Source: Typha latifolia (lineage: Eukaryota; Streptophyta; Magnoliopsida; Poales; Typhaceae). Taken from it: DNA of 64,000 bases. The position numbers and the translations under genes were made by a program. The notes under the pieces were generated by a model. It made no database searches. It was not told the origin of the DNA and saw only the letters and a program-made list of their open reading frames with translations. The DNA is taken from contig CM034110.1 in NCBI GenBank assembly GCA_019914945.1, positions 4,388,308 to 4,452,307 of the forward strand, given 5' to 3'. How positions within the stretch are numbered: position 1 is the first letter of the stretch; every line of letters begins with the position of its first letter. This document shows positions 45,790-58,100 of this stretch, in pieces.

Positions 45790-46283
45790 TAGGGGTGGCA
45801 AAAATTAACCTGACACTATAACCTGACTCTTAATTGGGTTTAGGTTTAGTCTAATCGGGTTCGTGTCATAAACGTGTCAAGCTGACTAACCCATTTAATC
45901 GTGTTTGGATTTACACCATTAACTCATTTTGACCTATTTGACTCATTTAAGTATACAAATCAAATTGGGCCTGATCAACTTGCTAACCCAAACACACACA
46001 CACACACAACCCAAAACCCTAATAACCCACTCACTCTCACAGCCTCACTTCACTTGTAGCCACCTCCCATTCTTCCTTACACAATCACCTACCACTCCCA
46101 CTCTTCCTCAAACCGTCGTCGCCCTCACAGAATCTCCTCTCCACCCCGTTCCTTCCCCACCACTTCTCCTCCGGCAACGAACCCCTCGATGAGCTTCTCT
46201 CCTTCTTCCACACCCTATCCTTCATCTATCGCATGGAGATCACCGTCGACTCCCTATACAAGGCCAAGGCCTAGTTAATCTTG
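45790..46283 (+). other. hAT-like terminus and adjoining unassigned sequence
   Basis: TAGGGGTGGCAAAAATTAAC at 45790 resembles the terminal sequence TAGGGGTGGCAA of many plant hAT-type elements. A partner end is not found before the next insertion at 46840. The stretch 45980-46200 includes an (AC)n run and CT-rich sequence. Confidence 0.4.
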
Positions 46284-46574
46284 CTCATGCACAGCGATCT
46301 CTTCGGCCCCATCCCCAACTCGATAGGAAACTACTCCAAGCTCATGGGATTCGACTCCTACAACAATCTTACCGGAGAGTTCTCATCCTAGATCTACGAG
46401 CCCATGAACGTCGCCTATTTCAATGCCTCTTCGAATGATTTTGTCGGGGAGCTTGGATTCGAGTGGATTAGAGGGTCTTTGAACGATCTCTCTGGCCTCA
46501 ACCCCAGCATTGATGGTCTAATTCCACTAGAGCTTGGAAATATTGAGCTAATTCAGGTACTAGACCTCATTTAG
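46284..46574 (+). pseudogene. Leucine-rich-repeat gene fragment
   Basis: Plus-strand frame reads SDLFGPIPNSIGNYSKLMGF, DSYNNLTGEFSS, stop, IYEPMNVAYFNASSNDFVGE and GLIPLELGNIELIQVLDL. This follows the plant LRR pattern LxGxIPxxIGNxSKLxxxxxxxNxLTGE. One in-frame stop interrupts it, and no kinase or signal peptide is present. It may be a captured piece in a hAT-like element whose left end is at 45790, or a stranded gene relic. Confidence 0.6.
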
Positions 46575-46659
46575 TAATTTAGCTTGGTTATTTACATATT
46601 AGCTTCAAATTGAGAGAATATTACCATTTATAATAAAATAGGAAGAGAGATGGGCTGTT

Positions 46660-46839
46660 ATTGTTCAGCTAGATACGGCTTGGACTTGATCAACTCGCCT
46701 CGAAAGAAGTTTTTTTTTGCTTTTTAAGAATAAAGATTTCTGGAAGTCACGTTCAAATATCAGAAAGTCATGTTCAAATGCCTGCATATGTTTATAAATA
46801 TAGAAAATATATTTAGCACGTTCAAATGCACTCGACCCG
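46660..46839 (-). repeat. Relic LTR, left part (TTCGAACGCG-rich family, reverse)
   Basis: Words such as GTTCAAATGCCTGCATATG and ATATTTAGCACGTTCAAATG parallel the complement of 28800-28930. It is interrupted at 46839 and continues at 50295, sharing ACCCG. Confidence 0.6.
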
Positions 46840-47382
46840 TGTAACAACCTATCCTTAAAAAAATATATTAATCTTTGCATGGGCATGACGTGTGGCCGGC
46901 CTCGTGCCCATGCAATGGGGCAGTGTGGGGGGTGCCATGCACCCCTCACGTCGTCGCAGCCAACCGGCTGCGGCGGGCCCCAGCGCCGCCGCAGCCACCG
47001 CCAACCCCTCCCACTGCCTCTCTTTCTATCTATCTTTTTATTCTCCTCTCTCTCTCTCTCGTTCGGTCTCTCTCTCTCTCTCGTTCGGTCTCTCTCTCTC
47101 TCCCACTACCGACCCGCCGCTGCTGTCGTCGTGCTACCGCGGGTGAGCCTCCTCCTTCTTCCTTTTCCTCCTTCTCTCTCTCTCTATCACTATCTTTCTC
47201 TCTCTTTCTCTTTTTCTTGCTTTGGGCTCGGGCTTGTCGGAGCTGAGCCGCCGGCGAGAGGCCGGCAGTTGGCTGGCCACCAGCTGCTGGTGCCCTCCCC
47301 GTCGGCCCGAGACCGCACCTCCCTCCCCTCCTCCCTTCTTCTTCTTCTTCTTCCTCGGCTTTTGCTCCTTTTTCTGCACAGT

Positions 47383-47434
47383 GCTGGGCTCGACCCAGCA
47401 CTGTAGCAGGCAGTGCTGGGCTGAGCCCAGCACT
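47383..47434. repeat. GC-rich hairpin in the solo LTR
   Basis: CAGTGCTGGGCTCGACCCAG...CTGGGCTGAGCCCAGCACT; same hairpin as 13141-13190 with a few changes. Confidence 0.8.
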
Positions 47435-49298
47435 AATGACAGTTTATTTATTTATTTATTTTATTTATGTTATTTATTTAGGTTTTTCCTTCTTAATTAA
47501 TGCAAATAGATTATTTAGACATTAATTTTTTTAATAATAATATATATTCTTCAATATGATTAGTATTAATTATAATTTGTATAATCAATGATTAATTAGG
47601 TATAAATATAAGTAATACTCATATTTATTTATTTATATCTCTATTAGATTAATATATAGATTTGTAAATTATAATTATCAAATTTATATACTAATATTTT
47701 TATGAGATACATTTTAAATAATTCTAATAATTTATTATACATTATTATTTTGTAACAAATAAAATAATAGGCTTAAGTATTTATTTATTATTTTATAAAG
47801 TAATGACTACATAGTCCCTAATTAATCAAGATATAATTTAATTATAATTAGGTTCTTATCTATACTTATATTTTTATTTATAATTAAAAATCTAGCTAGT
47901 TATAAAGATAAGTAGAAATTCTAAAATCTAATAAATCATCATATTTTACATGAACGGATTTTAATTAGATGAACGACTAACTTCTTGCTACTTAAATATT
48001 TTCAGATCCCGAACCTCCCTTATTTGAGATCTCGTGGATCTTGCTAGCGATAAGTGTCACTCGATTGATTGGCGAATGTAAGGGATACGTGGTTTGCGTC
48101 TTCTGATCAGGGTGAGTAGTTTTATTCCCTAGACGCCTTTCTCAAATTAGGATATATTATATATTATGTACACGCATATTTTGGCCTCTAGTATGATTAT
48201 ATGATTTTATCTAGAGATGATTACAGTCAAGCATCATATTTTTATCATGCATTTGATTAGGCTGATCTTGAATACGAGTACATTGGTGAGGTGATATACA
48301 TAAAGATGATGGGAGATGATTATACTATTATGATTGTATACCGAGTAGATCTATAGCACGAGTATGCATGTAATAGATTAGTATGAGTATGTGTGTGTTG
48401 ACTACATGATCGAAGACTACATTGCATTGTTATTCTCTTGATTCCTATTCCACCTAAATTTTTGTTATGCAGTGACTTGTTATCGTACTGGATATATGCA
48501 TATGATATGCTATTTAGAAGGAAAGCATGAAATATGATTGATAGGATAGTTGATAGAAAGCATGAGGATACCTGAATGGGCGTGAGGGTTAGGGCGTGCC
48601 TAGAGATGATTGATCGCTCGACATAGTCACGATCCTGTTGGCCTTACGTCTGAGGTCATTAGTCTGTGTGTACAACAGACATTCGGACACATGCGGTTCG
48701 CTAGGGCATATGTGGCGAGTTATCCTCACGAGGTTTCTATCAACTATATGGGTGCCCGGTCTGGATGGATGTTGATACCCTAGCGGGTGACAGGGTATGA
48801 TTATATTTGAGATACTATTGCGGGTGGTGGAGTATGCTCTGAGCCTTCAAACATGATATTGAGACCGGGTACCGGGTGGTGACTGTGCATAGTGGTCTAA
48901 TATGAGATATTTTAGAGAAAAGATGAGGTAAGTTATAGATGCGAGATGGTGTAGATGATAGTTTATATAGAAATTGAGTTGTACCAGTATTTAATATTTG
49001 TACTCTTTTGTATTAGACGATAATTTGTATGATGCAGGTCGAATCATGACGTACTCTTGTATTAGTTGTTTTAGTTGTATCTTGATGGTTTGTTGTGGCT
49101 TATGTGGGTCATCCCAGATTATGTAGTGGTTTAATGTATATTATTGTGGACTGGAATATTCATATGTTAACATGTTTATTTGGTTAATAGTATGATTTAT
49201 CTAGTGATGGATTATGTGATCATGAATAGGTTAGCAGGTTTTATTTAATAATGTCATGATTATATGTGCACAGGAGAGTATCTATGTGTGACGGGCCC

Positions 49299-50206
49299 TG
49301 ATGCGATCTCTCCTTTAGGGCTAAAGATCGATCTTTTCTAATTCTCAAATCTGGACTAGATCTTGCACAGAACTTTGAAATAAGATTCCGAAATGTTCTG
49401 CCGTCGGATCGATGTGAAATTTTGATATATTGTAGGCCCGGAAAAGAGCTTTCCAACAAATCTAATTTAAGGCGAATCGGATTTCGGGATCTCGAGATAT
49501 CATTCGTTTAGTGGACGAACGTCAGGATGCTCTGTTTTGGATCCGTGGATAGAGGCATGAGATCCTAGGTAATGGTGGATGGTGGAGGACCGGCGTTAAT
49601 GGGGTGGCACCGGTGAAAAAGTGGTGGTGGAAGGGTTATGGTTGATGGAAGAGTTAGGGTAAGTGTTGGATAGATTGGAAGAAGGGGGAGGAGAGGGCCA
49701 CTCCTAAGGGACTAGGGTGATTGGCCGGTCGAGGGAGGTTAGAAGCGGCGTCGCCGGGGATTGAGGGAACGGGAGCGAAGAAGACGAAGGAGGCAAGGCA
49801 AACTCAATTCTCAATAATCAATAATCAATTTGGTTGCCTACCACATCCTTTTATAGGCTAACCAACAACTCAAATTAAACCTAAAACACAATTTTCGCCG
49901 ACCGCGTTCGAACTCGCCTGACCGCGTTCGAATGCACCGAATTAGCTCTTCTGGATTTGCGAACGCGATGCAGGCGTTCGAACGCGGGAGCGAACGCGCT
50001 TGTCGGTATTTGCGAACGCGATGCAGGCGTTTGAACACTATCTTCACCCACGTTCACAAACCGCGTTCGAACTCACTCCACCCGCGTTCGAACACGACTT
50101 ACATAAAACTTATTTTAATGGAAATTAAACACTAAAACATGAAACAAAAACACTCATAAAGTGAATCCATGCTCGAGACGACGTCGGTGAAGTCCGAATC
50201 GTATCA
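49299..50206 (+). mobile_element. 908-bp LTR-like insertion inside the solo LTR
   Basis: Bounded by TGATGCGATCTC and GAATCGTATCA (TG...CA), with flanks GGCCC and AGCCC, a 5-bp duplication with one mismatch. Its interior ends with CTCGAGACGACG...CGTATCA, parallel to CTCGAGACAACT...CATATCA at the end of the 33738-36723 LTR. It carries the same CCGCGTTCGAAC words (49905-50100), so it is a longer member of that LTR family. The 49560-49800 part is G-rich. Confidence 0.75.
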
Positions 50207-50294
50207 AGCCCCGCCCGATTTGTCGCATGCGCCGCCGCGCGTGCCGTGTGAGCGCGTGGGCGTGCACGTGCCCGTGCCGGGTGGGGGCGTTACA

Positions 50295-50520
50295 ACCCGC
50301 ATTCGAACGCATCTTCAAACGCCTGTATACATTCGCAAAATACAGAGAATGTATTTAACATGTTTGAACGCGCATGACCCGCATTTGAATGCAATCAGCA
50401 AAGCTGCATTGTTTCTAATGCTACATTTTGATTGTTTTGTTTGTTAGGTTAGTCTCTAAAATATGTAAAATGCAATCTTATTGAACTATTGATGAATTAT
50501 TAAAGTTTTCCCTTCCTGTA
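50295..50520 (-). repeat. Relic LTR, right part
   Basis: Continuation of 46660-46839 after the solo LTR; ATTCGCAAAATACAGAGAAT and CATTGTTTCTAATGC match the complement of 28780-28870. ACCCG repeats at its start. Confidence 0.65.
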
Positions 50521-52106
50521 CCTCTACCTCATTCCTCCAACGACATCCATCATCTGACGTCGTCTCCTTCCAACATTCAATTTGACCGTGCCCCTTTGCC
50601 TATCAAGGTCTACCCTCTACCTCTTCGTCTAGCTAGCTTAAGGCTCTATCCCCACCATCGTTGCCATTGTAATCTTCTAATACCCTAACCATAATTTCAC
50701 CTTTCATTATCTATGTCCATCTCGCCAACATTTGACCAAAGGTCAGTATTTCTCTCATATCTTCTGATCTACACCTCCAATCAACGTGATTCTAGTGGCG
50801 TTGGATCTCTTACTTCAAAAGGAACAACTCATCACAATATCATATCTTTTGGATGGCTAGATCGCCTGCAGTTATTTTCGAAAGTTTCATCCTAGACTGA
50901 AACTGAGCTGATTGACCGTATCTCTTAAAGAAAGCCATCGTAACATCATTGGAATGAGTTGGACTAGTTACATACTGGCTAGAGCTATCCATGGATCACG
51001 AGTTCACCCCATTTTCAGGTATCACTTCTACAGGCACAATCAGACCCAGTTAGGTTGTAAGTGCTGATTTACTTAAGCCCACGGATAAGATCCAAACTAT
51101 GCAACAAGTTTGTGTCTTACCTCAACGACGACAATGACAAAGAGAACGAATTGATGTGACAAATGGAGCCCGGCGGCTCCATTTTCATGGTGGGGCTCCA
51201 AATTTGGAGCCCCATATAGAGCCCGGTTGGAGCTCCACCGGGTTCCAAATTTGAAGTTTTGGAGCCCGATTGGAGATGCTCTTATAGGAGCTCGAGTTTG
51301 ACATTGCATATTGCTTCCCAAACTTTGCACCTTGAGGTTAAGATGGTATGGTTCAATTGGATTGAGCCTAGGCAGCCCACACCCATTGGGCTCGGTACCC
51401 AAGAGGAGAGCTAGGAGTTTTCATTTTAGACTCTGAAATTTATCTATTTGCTTTCTGCATCGTTTTGCTTATTAGTCGTCGCTTTATATTTTAGACCCTG
51501 GTCAAGTCATTTTCTCATACGACTTATGTGTGGACTAGAGTGTTAGTCTGACCTAAACCTGTTAGGCTTGTTCGACCCGAGTTAGCAGATAGCCACTTAT
51601 AAAACAATTGTGGTGCGCACCTAGTAAATTTCGATTTTTGAACTTGTCCCTCTTCTCCCTTCTTCGACCTAGCCTCTCCCTCCTTTCCTTCGGTCCAGGT
51701 GAGGCCGACCATTGCTGGTGGCCAAAATACCTTCCTCCTCGACGGTTCGTACCGTCTCGTCCCTGAGAAAACAACCCTCTTCGTCCTCCTCTTCTCTGTC
51801 GTGGGCAGCAAACCTACAGACCCTACGCACGCCACCACCTACGTCCACCTCCATCAGGCCTAGCTCGAGCACCACCAGCACCATTTGGCCTCCATACCTC
51901 CGATCCGCTCCGGTAGATCAACTCCTCCACCCCGAATCTACTACTCTCCCAAATTTCACCTGATTCCGACAGTCAGATCTATACTTAGCCTTCACCACCC
52001 TATCCGTGGATACTCCCGGCTTGGGCCACAAGCTCCCCCCTCTTTTGCCCTCTACCTGCTCGACGAAATTTCCCACCGAAAGTTCGCTTCTTGTTTCCTT
52101 GCGGAG
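50521..52106. other. Upstream region of RNR1
   Basis: No gene before the RNR1 leader. It includes a foldback at about 51165-51295 and CT-rich leader-like sequence at 51640-51950. An in-frame ATG at 51885 would add 74 codons to RNR1. Confidence 0.5.
51165..51295. repeat. Foldback / MITE-like sequence
   Basis: Contains the perfect palindrome GGCTCCAAATTTGGAGCC and repeated GGAGCCCGG(C/T)/TTGGAGC words. It ends TTGGAGATGCTCTTATAG, like the GAGCATCTCCAA termini common on plant MITEs. Boundaries uncertain. Confidence 0.5.
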
Positions 52107-55100
52107 ATGTACGTGGTGAAACGAGATGGGCGGCAGGAGTCGGTTCACTTCGACAAGATCACGGCGAGGCTGAAGAAGTTGAGTTATGGGTTGAGCCAAG
52201 AACACTGCGACCCCGTGCTCGTGGCGCAGAAGGTGTGCGCCGGTGTCTACAAGGGCGTCACCACAAGCCAGCTTGATGAACTTGCGGCGGAGACTTCGGC
52301 CGCTTTGACCGCAAGCCACCCCGATTATGCTTCCGTATTCTTCTCAATCTCTTCAAGCAAGAAGAATAATTGTCCTTTTTTGTGTGGTAGATTTACTTTT
52401 TGTGTGTTTGTCTTTTGTAGCTTGCGGCAAGGATTGCGGTCTCGAATCTTCATAAGAACACAAAAAAATCTTTCTCTGAGACGTAAGTTTTTGTATATTG
52501 TTGTTTTAATTTTGGTTTTGATTTCAACGGATGCTAATGGGTGCAGGATTAAGGATATGTATAACCATTTTAATGAGAGATCTGGGCTGAAGGCTCCTTT
52601 GATAGCTGATGATGTTTATGAGATAATCATGAAGGTAAACATTTCTGGGGGGTTAAAAGAACATCATTTTCTTGTTTGGGTATCGTTTAATTGGAAGATT
52701 GAAACAATATCGTCTCGTCTTGTGCAGATTTATTTAGCTATCCTTCACAATAAACTGAAGTGATGTGTTGTATTTATGTGTTGTTGAGATGGCCAGTAAC
52801 TTGATACTGGTTCTCATTATATTTTGTTGTTAACTAAGGAAGGCTTGCTTCTCAAATTTTATACATGATTCCATATGCTTCATATCATTTAACTGTAAAT
52901 GCGAGATTTACCTTTTCTGAATCTAAGATGTTTAGTAATTCTGATGTAATTTGTTGTGATTATGAACGCTTCAGAATGCTTCTCGGCTGGACAGTGAGAT
53001 AATTTATGATAGAGACTTTGATTATGACTATTTTGGTTTTAAGACTCTCGAGAGATCCTACCTCTTGAAGCTCTCTGGGAAGGTGGTAGAAAGGCCACAA
53101 CACATGCTCATGAGAGTTGCGGTTGGAATCCACAAGGATGATATTGGATCTGTCATAAGAACATACCATTTGATGTCACAACGCTGGTTTACTCATGCTT
53201 CCCCTACACTATTCAATGCTGGCACTCCGAGACCTCAAGTTCTGTTTCCTGTATTTTCATTGTTTCACATTTCTCAAAGATGTATATGAATCTATTTTCT
53301 TATTTGTCTTTGAATGGGATTGCAGTTGAGCAGCTGCTTCCTCATCTGTATGAAAGATGATAGCATTGAGGGAATCTATGACACTCTGAAGGAGTGTGCT
53401 GTCATAAGCAAATCTGCTGGAGGAATTGGTGTTTCGGTTCACAATATTCGTGCCACTGGAAGTTATATTCGTGGGACAAATGGAACTTCAAATGGTATTG
53501 TTCCTATGCTGCGGGTGTTCAACGATACTGCTCGTTATGTCGATCAAGGGGGTGGCAAGAGAAAAGGTAATTATGAGTATTATTTTTGTCTAGTGTATTT
53601 GATGGAATCCCAGATCATTAACTTGCATCAGAATTACTTTAGGTGCATTTGCTGTGTACTTGGAGCCTTGGCATGCTGATATTTTTGAGTTCCTTGATCT
53701 CCGAAAGAACCATGGGAAGGTGTAAACTCCGAAATCCATGGCTTTTTAAGTTAATAAGTTTCTCTTTATCTGAAGATCTACTGTAATCAGATTCTTTTAA
53801 TGTTTTCTCACAAAAATGTCAGTTTTTTTTAATTAGTCAAGGTAAAATGTTGTTATTTAATTTCCTCATATGCAGACTTCTTAAGTCACATGATTGTAAG
53901 CTAACACTGAAACTGTTCCCATGGCATTTTAGTTCCCTTCCCAGATTTAATGATTTTCTATTATGGTTAAATTAGATAAAAATGGATGCTGCATTGCTGC
54001 TGGATGGATATTGTTTTGATGATGTCCTTTTCTTCAACACTTTTGAGTAACTAGCATCACAAGCTTGTTTGTCAAAGAACAACTAGAATAAATGTGATAT
54101 CATGCATTGCCATCATAGGAAAATTATTTAGTTAGAGTACTCTGATATCAATTGATTAGAAGCAAAGAAAAAAGTAATTTGTTATGATCCGACCACATGG
54201 GTTAAGTCGAGTCAAGTTAGTTCGAGTCAAGTTAGTTAGTTAGTTTTATCTTATTATTTTAAATTTTTAATAAATTGGACAATCCGTATATGGATCTGAT
54301 TCGTTAGGACTCTACTTCTATATATAGGAGTAGTCATGTGTTGATTAGGGGAGTTGTGGAATGAAGATAAAGTTAAGTTATTTCATTATCTTGCTTTTAA
54401 CTTTTACTATAGTCGTTAGATCGTCCTTATTTTTCTAAGAGTAGATTATAACCGTAGAAACATTCCGACATTTTAAACCCTAACCATCTTCCTCCACTAG
54501 CAACCACCCTACCTTACGGTCTCCACCACCATCCTTAGCAGTTCAGCATCCTCCGACGACCACTGCAATGCCAGATATTTATTATTTTGCCCTATTTTAT
54601 CTTATTCTACTATTTTATTAATATCTTTTCATTCAGACGTCGGATTCTTGTGAAACCAGACCCATTAGAACCATAACTTCTAAGGCTACCTTTATATAAC
54701 TTTTCATAGTTTTCTTACGTCCAAATCAGTCCAGATTTAAACCGTAACATAATTTAATTGAAACTTAATGGCGCTAAGAAAATCATTGGTCGGTCAATAA
54801 TTATTTTTTCTTGTTTTCTCCATCTATATGAAGGTGGATTTACATGGAACAAAAGCTTGAGTCTTTCATCTCCACTCTATCTTGAAGCTTTGCAAAATTT
54901 AAATGTATGGATTATTTTAGCCCAAACCAATAAAAGAATCAAACCTTAATTTAAATTCATTACTAGATGCTCTTTATAAAGTTCAAAATATGGAATACCT
55001 TATCCTCAATTGGTGACATAAAATTGTTGTTCCACAATAAACCAATAATGGCTATCTATTGACCTAATAGATTGAAGTTAGAATTGGATTAGATTTTGTA

Positions 55101-58100
55101 TTGACTACATTGGTGAAATTTTGTCAACTTATAGTGGTTTGATAAAATAGGTTTTCTAGCATATTTGGTTCGAAAGGTGGTCATATAGTAGGCTGGAACA
55201 GGATATGCCTTGACCTCTTTTATTGTTGAACAAAAGTTTGTATAGGAAGCATTTTCATTAATGGAGGTGACAAAAACTTAAAGCACATTTCTTGGAAATC
55301 AGTCATTGACATGTTTTCTTGAATAGGAGATATCATATGGCTTATCTATGATTCTATAACCCTAGCGATGATCTGGGTGCTTTATGATAACCTGAAGTAC
55401 ACCAAATCAATTCTCTGTTTGGTCTGAAGCTAAATTCGGAATGTGATTAGTTGGCCTAAGAAACTCTTAGTCATGGTTTAGATTAGCTTGAACTAAGCTA
55501 ATGACATTTGGTTGTGAATTATGCTAAGAGTGTAATTATTACTTTTTATGTGATATGAAAAGGTAAAAAATACATTGGTTTTGAAGGAAAATAGACGATA
55601 TATAAAATTAATAGACCAAAATACTTTTTGACTTTGATGGTATTAGATGAAAATAATAATATGAAATGAAACCAATTAGTTGAAGTTTAAAAATATATGA
55701 AAATTTTTGTACTTTTTTACAATAAAAAGCCTTTTATTGTAGGCTTGCGGGTTTACATGCTTGTAAGCCCACAAGCGCCTTGGATTTGCAGGCTTTCAAG
55801 TGTTAACCTTTTCTTTCCTCTCCTACTAAGGTTGTAGGCTTGTAAGTTTGTTGTTGTCTTACAATCTCGCAACCATACTATATAGAACATCATTATTATT
55901 TTTTAATTAATTTATTATTTTTTTAAAGGGCTGAGGACATGTAAGTTCACTTTTGGCTTACAAATCCTCGCGTAATGCTACATTATTTTTTTATTTTTTT
56001 AAAAGTTTGTATTATTGTAAATTTATTAAAAAAATAAATTAAGTTATTGTGGGCTTCCAACTGCTTGCATACTTAGCTCACAAGCTCCTAATGACCTTAT
56101 AAGTTATTGCGGACTTAGTAAGTTTTAAAATTTTCTGGGGGAAAATTATATTTATTTGGAGGGAAATAAAGGACATGGGAGATCATTTAAAATAAGGACA
56201 TCATTATTACTTTGATATCACATTTATATTTATAAATTTAATAATGATATTTTGGTACTATGTTCATAACACAATCTATTTTATTAAAAAATTAAACTTA
56301 TTTGTATTTTTTCTTTCCTCTATTATCCTTGAATTTGGTTGGGAAGAAGTAGTGTTTGATTACTGAATGTGACTTGGGGTTTTTAACCAAGTTTAAAGAC
56401 TAACTCCGAACTCAAACCAAATGCCACCTTAGTAACTATAATTATTTCTCAGTTGTGATTTTGGTGTTTTGCAAATCTTTATACTTTAGGCGCTTTAATA
56501 GTAGTGGTTGATGTCGTTTTTTTCATCAATCTTCCTCTCCATTTGTTTTTATTGCTTTTTATACTTAAATGGTATATCATAGTTGGTTAATAGTGTAATA
56601 TATGTTATTCTATCTTTAACCTTGTAGTGTGAATAGTTAATTTAGTAATTTACAGGAAGAACACCGTGCACGAGATCTCTTTTTTGCACTTTGGGTTCCT
56701 GATCTTTTCATGGAGAGGGTCCAGAGCAATGGACAATGGTCATTGTTTTGCCCCAATGAAGCTCCAGGTCTGTCTGACTGCTGGGGTGATGAGTTTGAAA
56801 TTCTGTACAACAAATACGAAAGAGAGGTAATTCTTCTACTCAATTTTAAAATTTCATGCAACTTATATTTGAATTGACTCTCCTGATACTATCTGCACAT
56901 GTTCTAGGGCAAGGCAAAGAAAGTTGTTGCAGCACAGAACCTCTGGTTTGAAATTCTGAAGTCTCAGATAGAAACTGGAACTCCATATATGCTTTTCAAG
57001 GTACTCTACTGAGTATCAGAATCCTTCATTTCTTTTTCTGTAGAAAGGGAAATAACTTGTAGTTGCAAATTTCATCTTGCTTCATTGAAGCTGGCATCAT
57101 ATTACAGTAATATCAATAAAATGGGTTCTTTACATAATTGCCACTGAAAACTTTCAATATATCATAATTGCCATTATATTCTTTAAAAATATCAAAATTG
57201 CCACTAAAATTTTTAGACTTTCAGAATTGCTATTATGGTTTATTTTTAATAGAATATTCGTAACAGATTATTATAGTAAACACAAATAAAAGATTAAAAT
57301 ACCCTCTTTTTTTAAGTTTAGAATGTAAAATATTTATCAACAGTTTTTTTATCTAGCATAAAAGAAGACATTTTTTGTTGTACTATGGTTTGGGTATAGT
57401 ATTTGATATTTTTAAATAATTTATGTAAGGGCAAACAGAGTCTTTTTTGAATCTAAGTTGTGTTTTAATCATGATTAGTTAGATTTAACTAATGGAATGA
57501 CATTTTTGAAAGAACACAATAATTTTGGGGGCAATTATGATAATTTGAATAATATAGTGGCAATTATGGTGTTTTGAAAGTATTCAGTGGTAATTATGTA
57601 AAAATTCCCTAATAAAATATGTTCCTCTATTGCTAGTTTTCCACACATGAAATTTTTTTAATCAATGGAAATGTGAGTTGGTATCTATAAACTTGTTCTT
57701 TTCTGTAGGATACTTGCAATAGGAAGAGCAACCAGCAAAATCTGGGCACAATCAAGTCTTCTAACTTATGTACTGAGATAATTGAGTTCACAAGTCCAAC
57801 TGAAACTGCTGTCTGCAATTTGGCATCCATTGCTTTGCCACGTTTTGTAAGAGATAAGGTATATCTTACAGATCTTACTAATTCCTGTTGGTAAATTTCC
57901 ATCTCAAGCTATTTATGCATAATCCATTCTTTATTTCTTTCAGGGAGTTCCTATAGAGTCTCACCCATCTAAACTAGTTGGCAGCAGTGGATCAAAGAAC
58001 AGATACTTTGATTTTGATAAGCTAGCTGAGGTTTGTTATGATCTTCTTATGTCAACGTGATGGTATCCTAAGCACTCTTGACTGTGTTTCACTTATATTT

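Larger units (their letters stand above)
46840..50294 (-). mobile_element. 3.46-kb solo LTR (TGTAACGCCC...GTTACA family), reverse
   Basis: Plus-strand ends TGTAACAACC and GGGGGCGTTACA, flanked by ACCCG at 46835-46839 and 50295-50299. It corresponds to the complement of 10654-13956: GC-rich TGCCCATGCAATGGGGC segment, CT-rich block, GC hairpin, AT-rich stretch, ATACCCT units, and the GC-rich TGTGAGCGCGTGGGCGTGCA terminus. Compared with 10654-13956 it lacks the conserved GGCTCAGTGAATAGAC segment (deletion near 48905), and it carries a 0.9-kb LTR insertion at 49299. Open frames in its CT-rich part are not genes. Confidence 0.88.

Noticed and set aside
46875..47500. Several overlapping open frames of 80-175 codons
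   Set aside because: They fall in the CT-rich mirror segment of the same LTR family, with low-complexity Ser/Leu peptides and no domain.
50713..50895. 60-codon open frame upstream of RNR1
   Set aside because: No homology signal, and codon use does not resemble the neighbouring exons.
55501..56434. Possible 0.9-kb transposon in RNR1 intron 6 with GACATTTGGTT ends
   Set aside because: The inverted ends match over only about 11 bases and no target duplication is evident; kept only as a remark.
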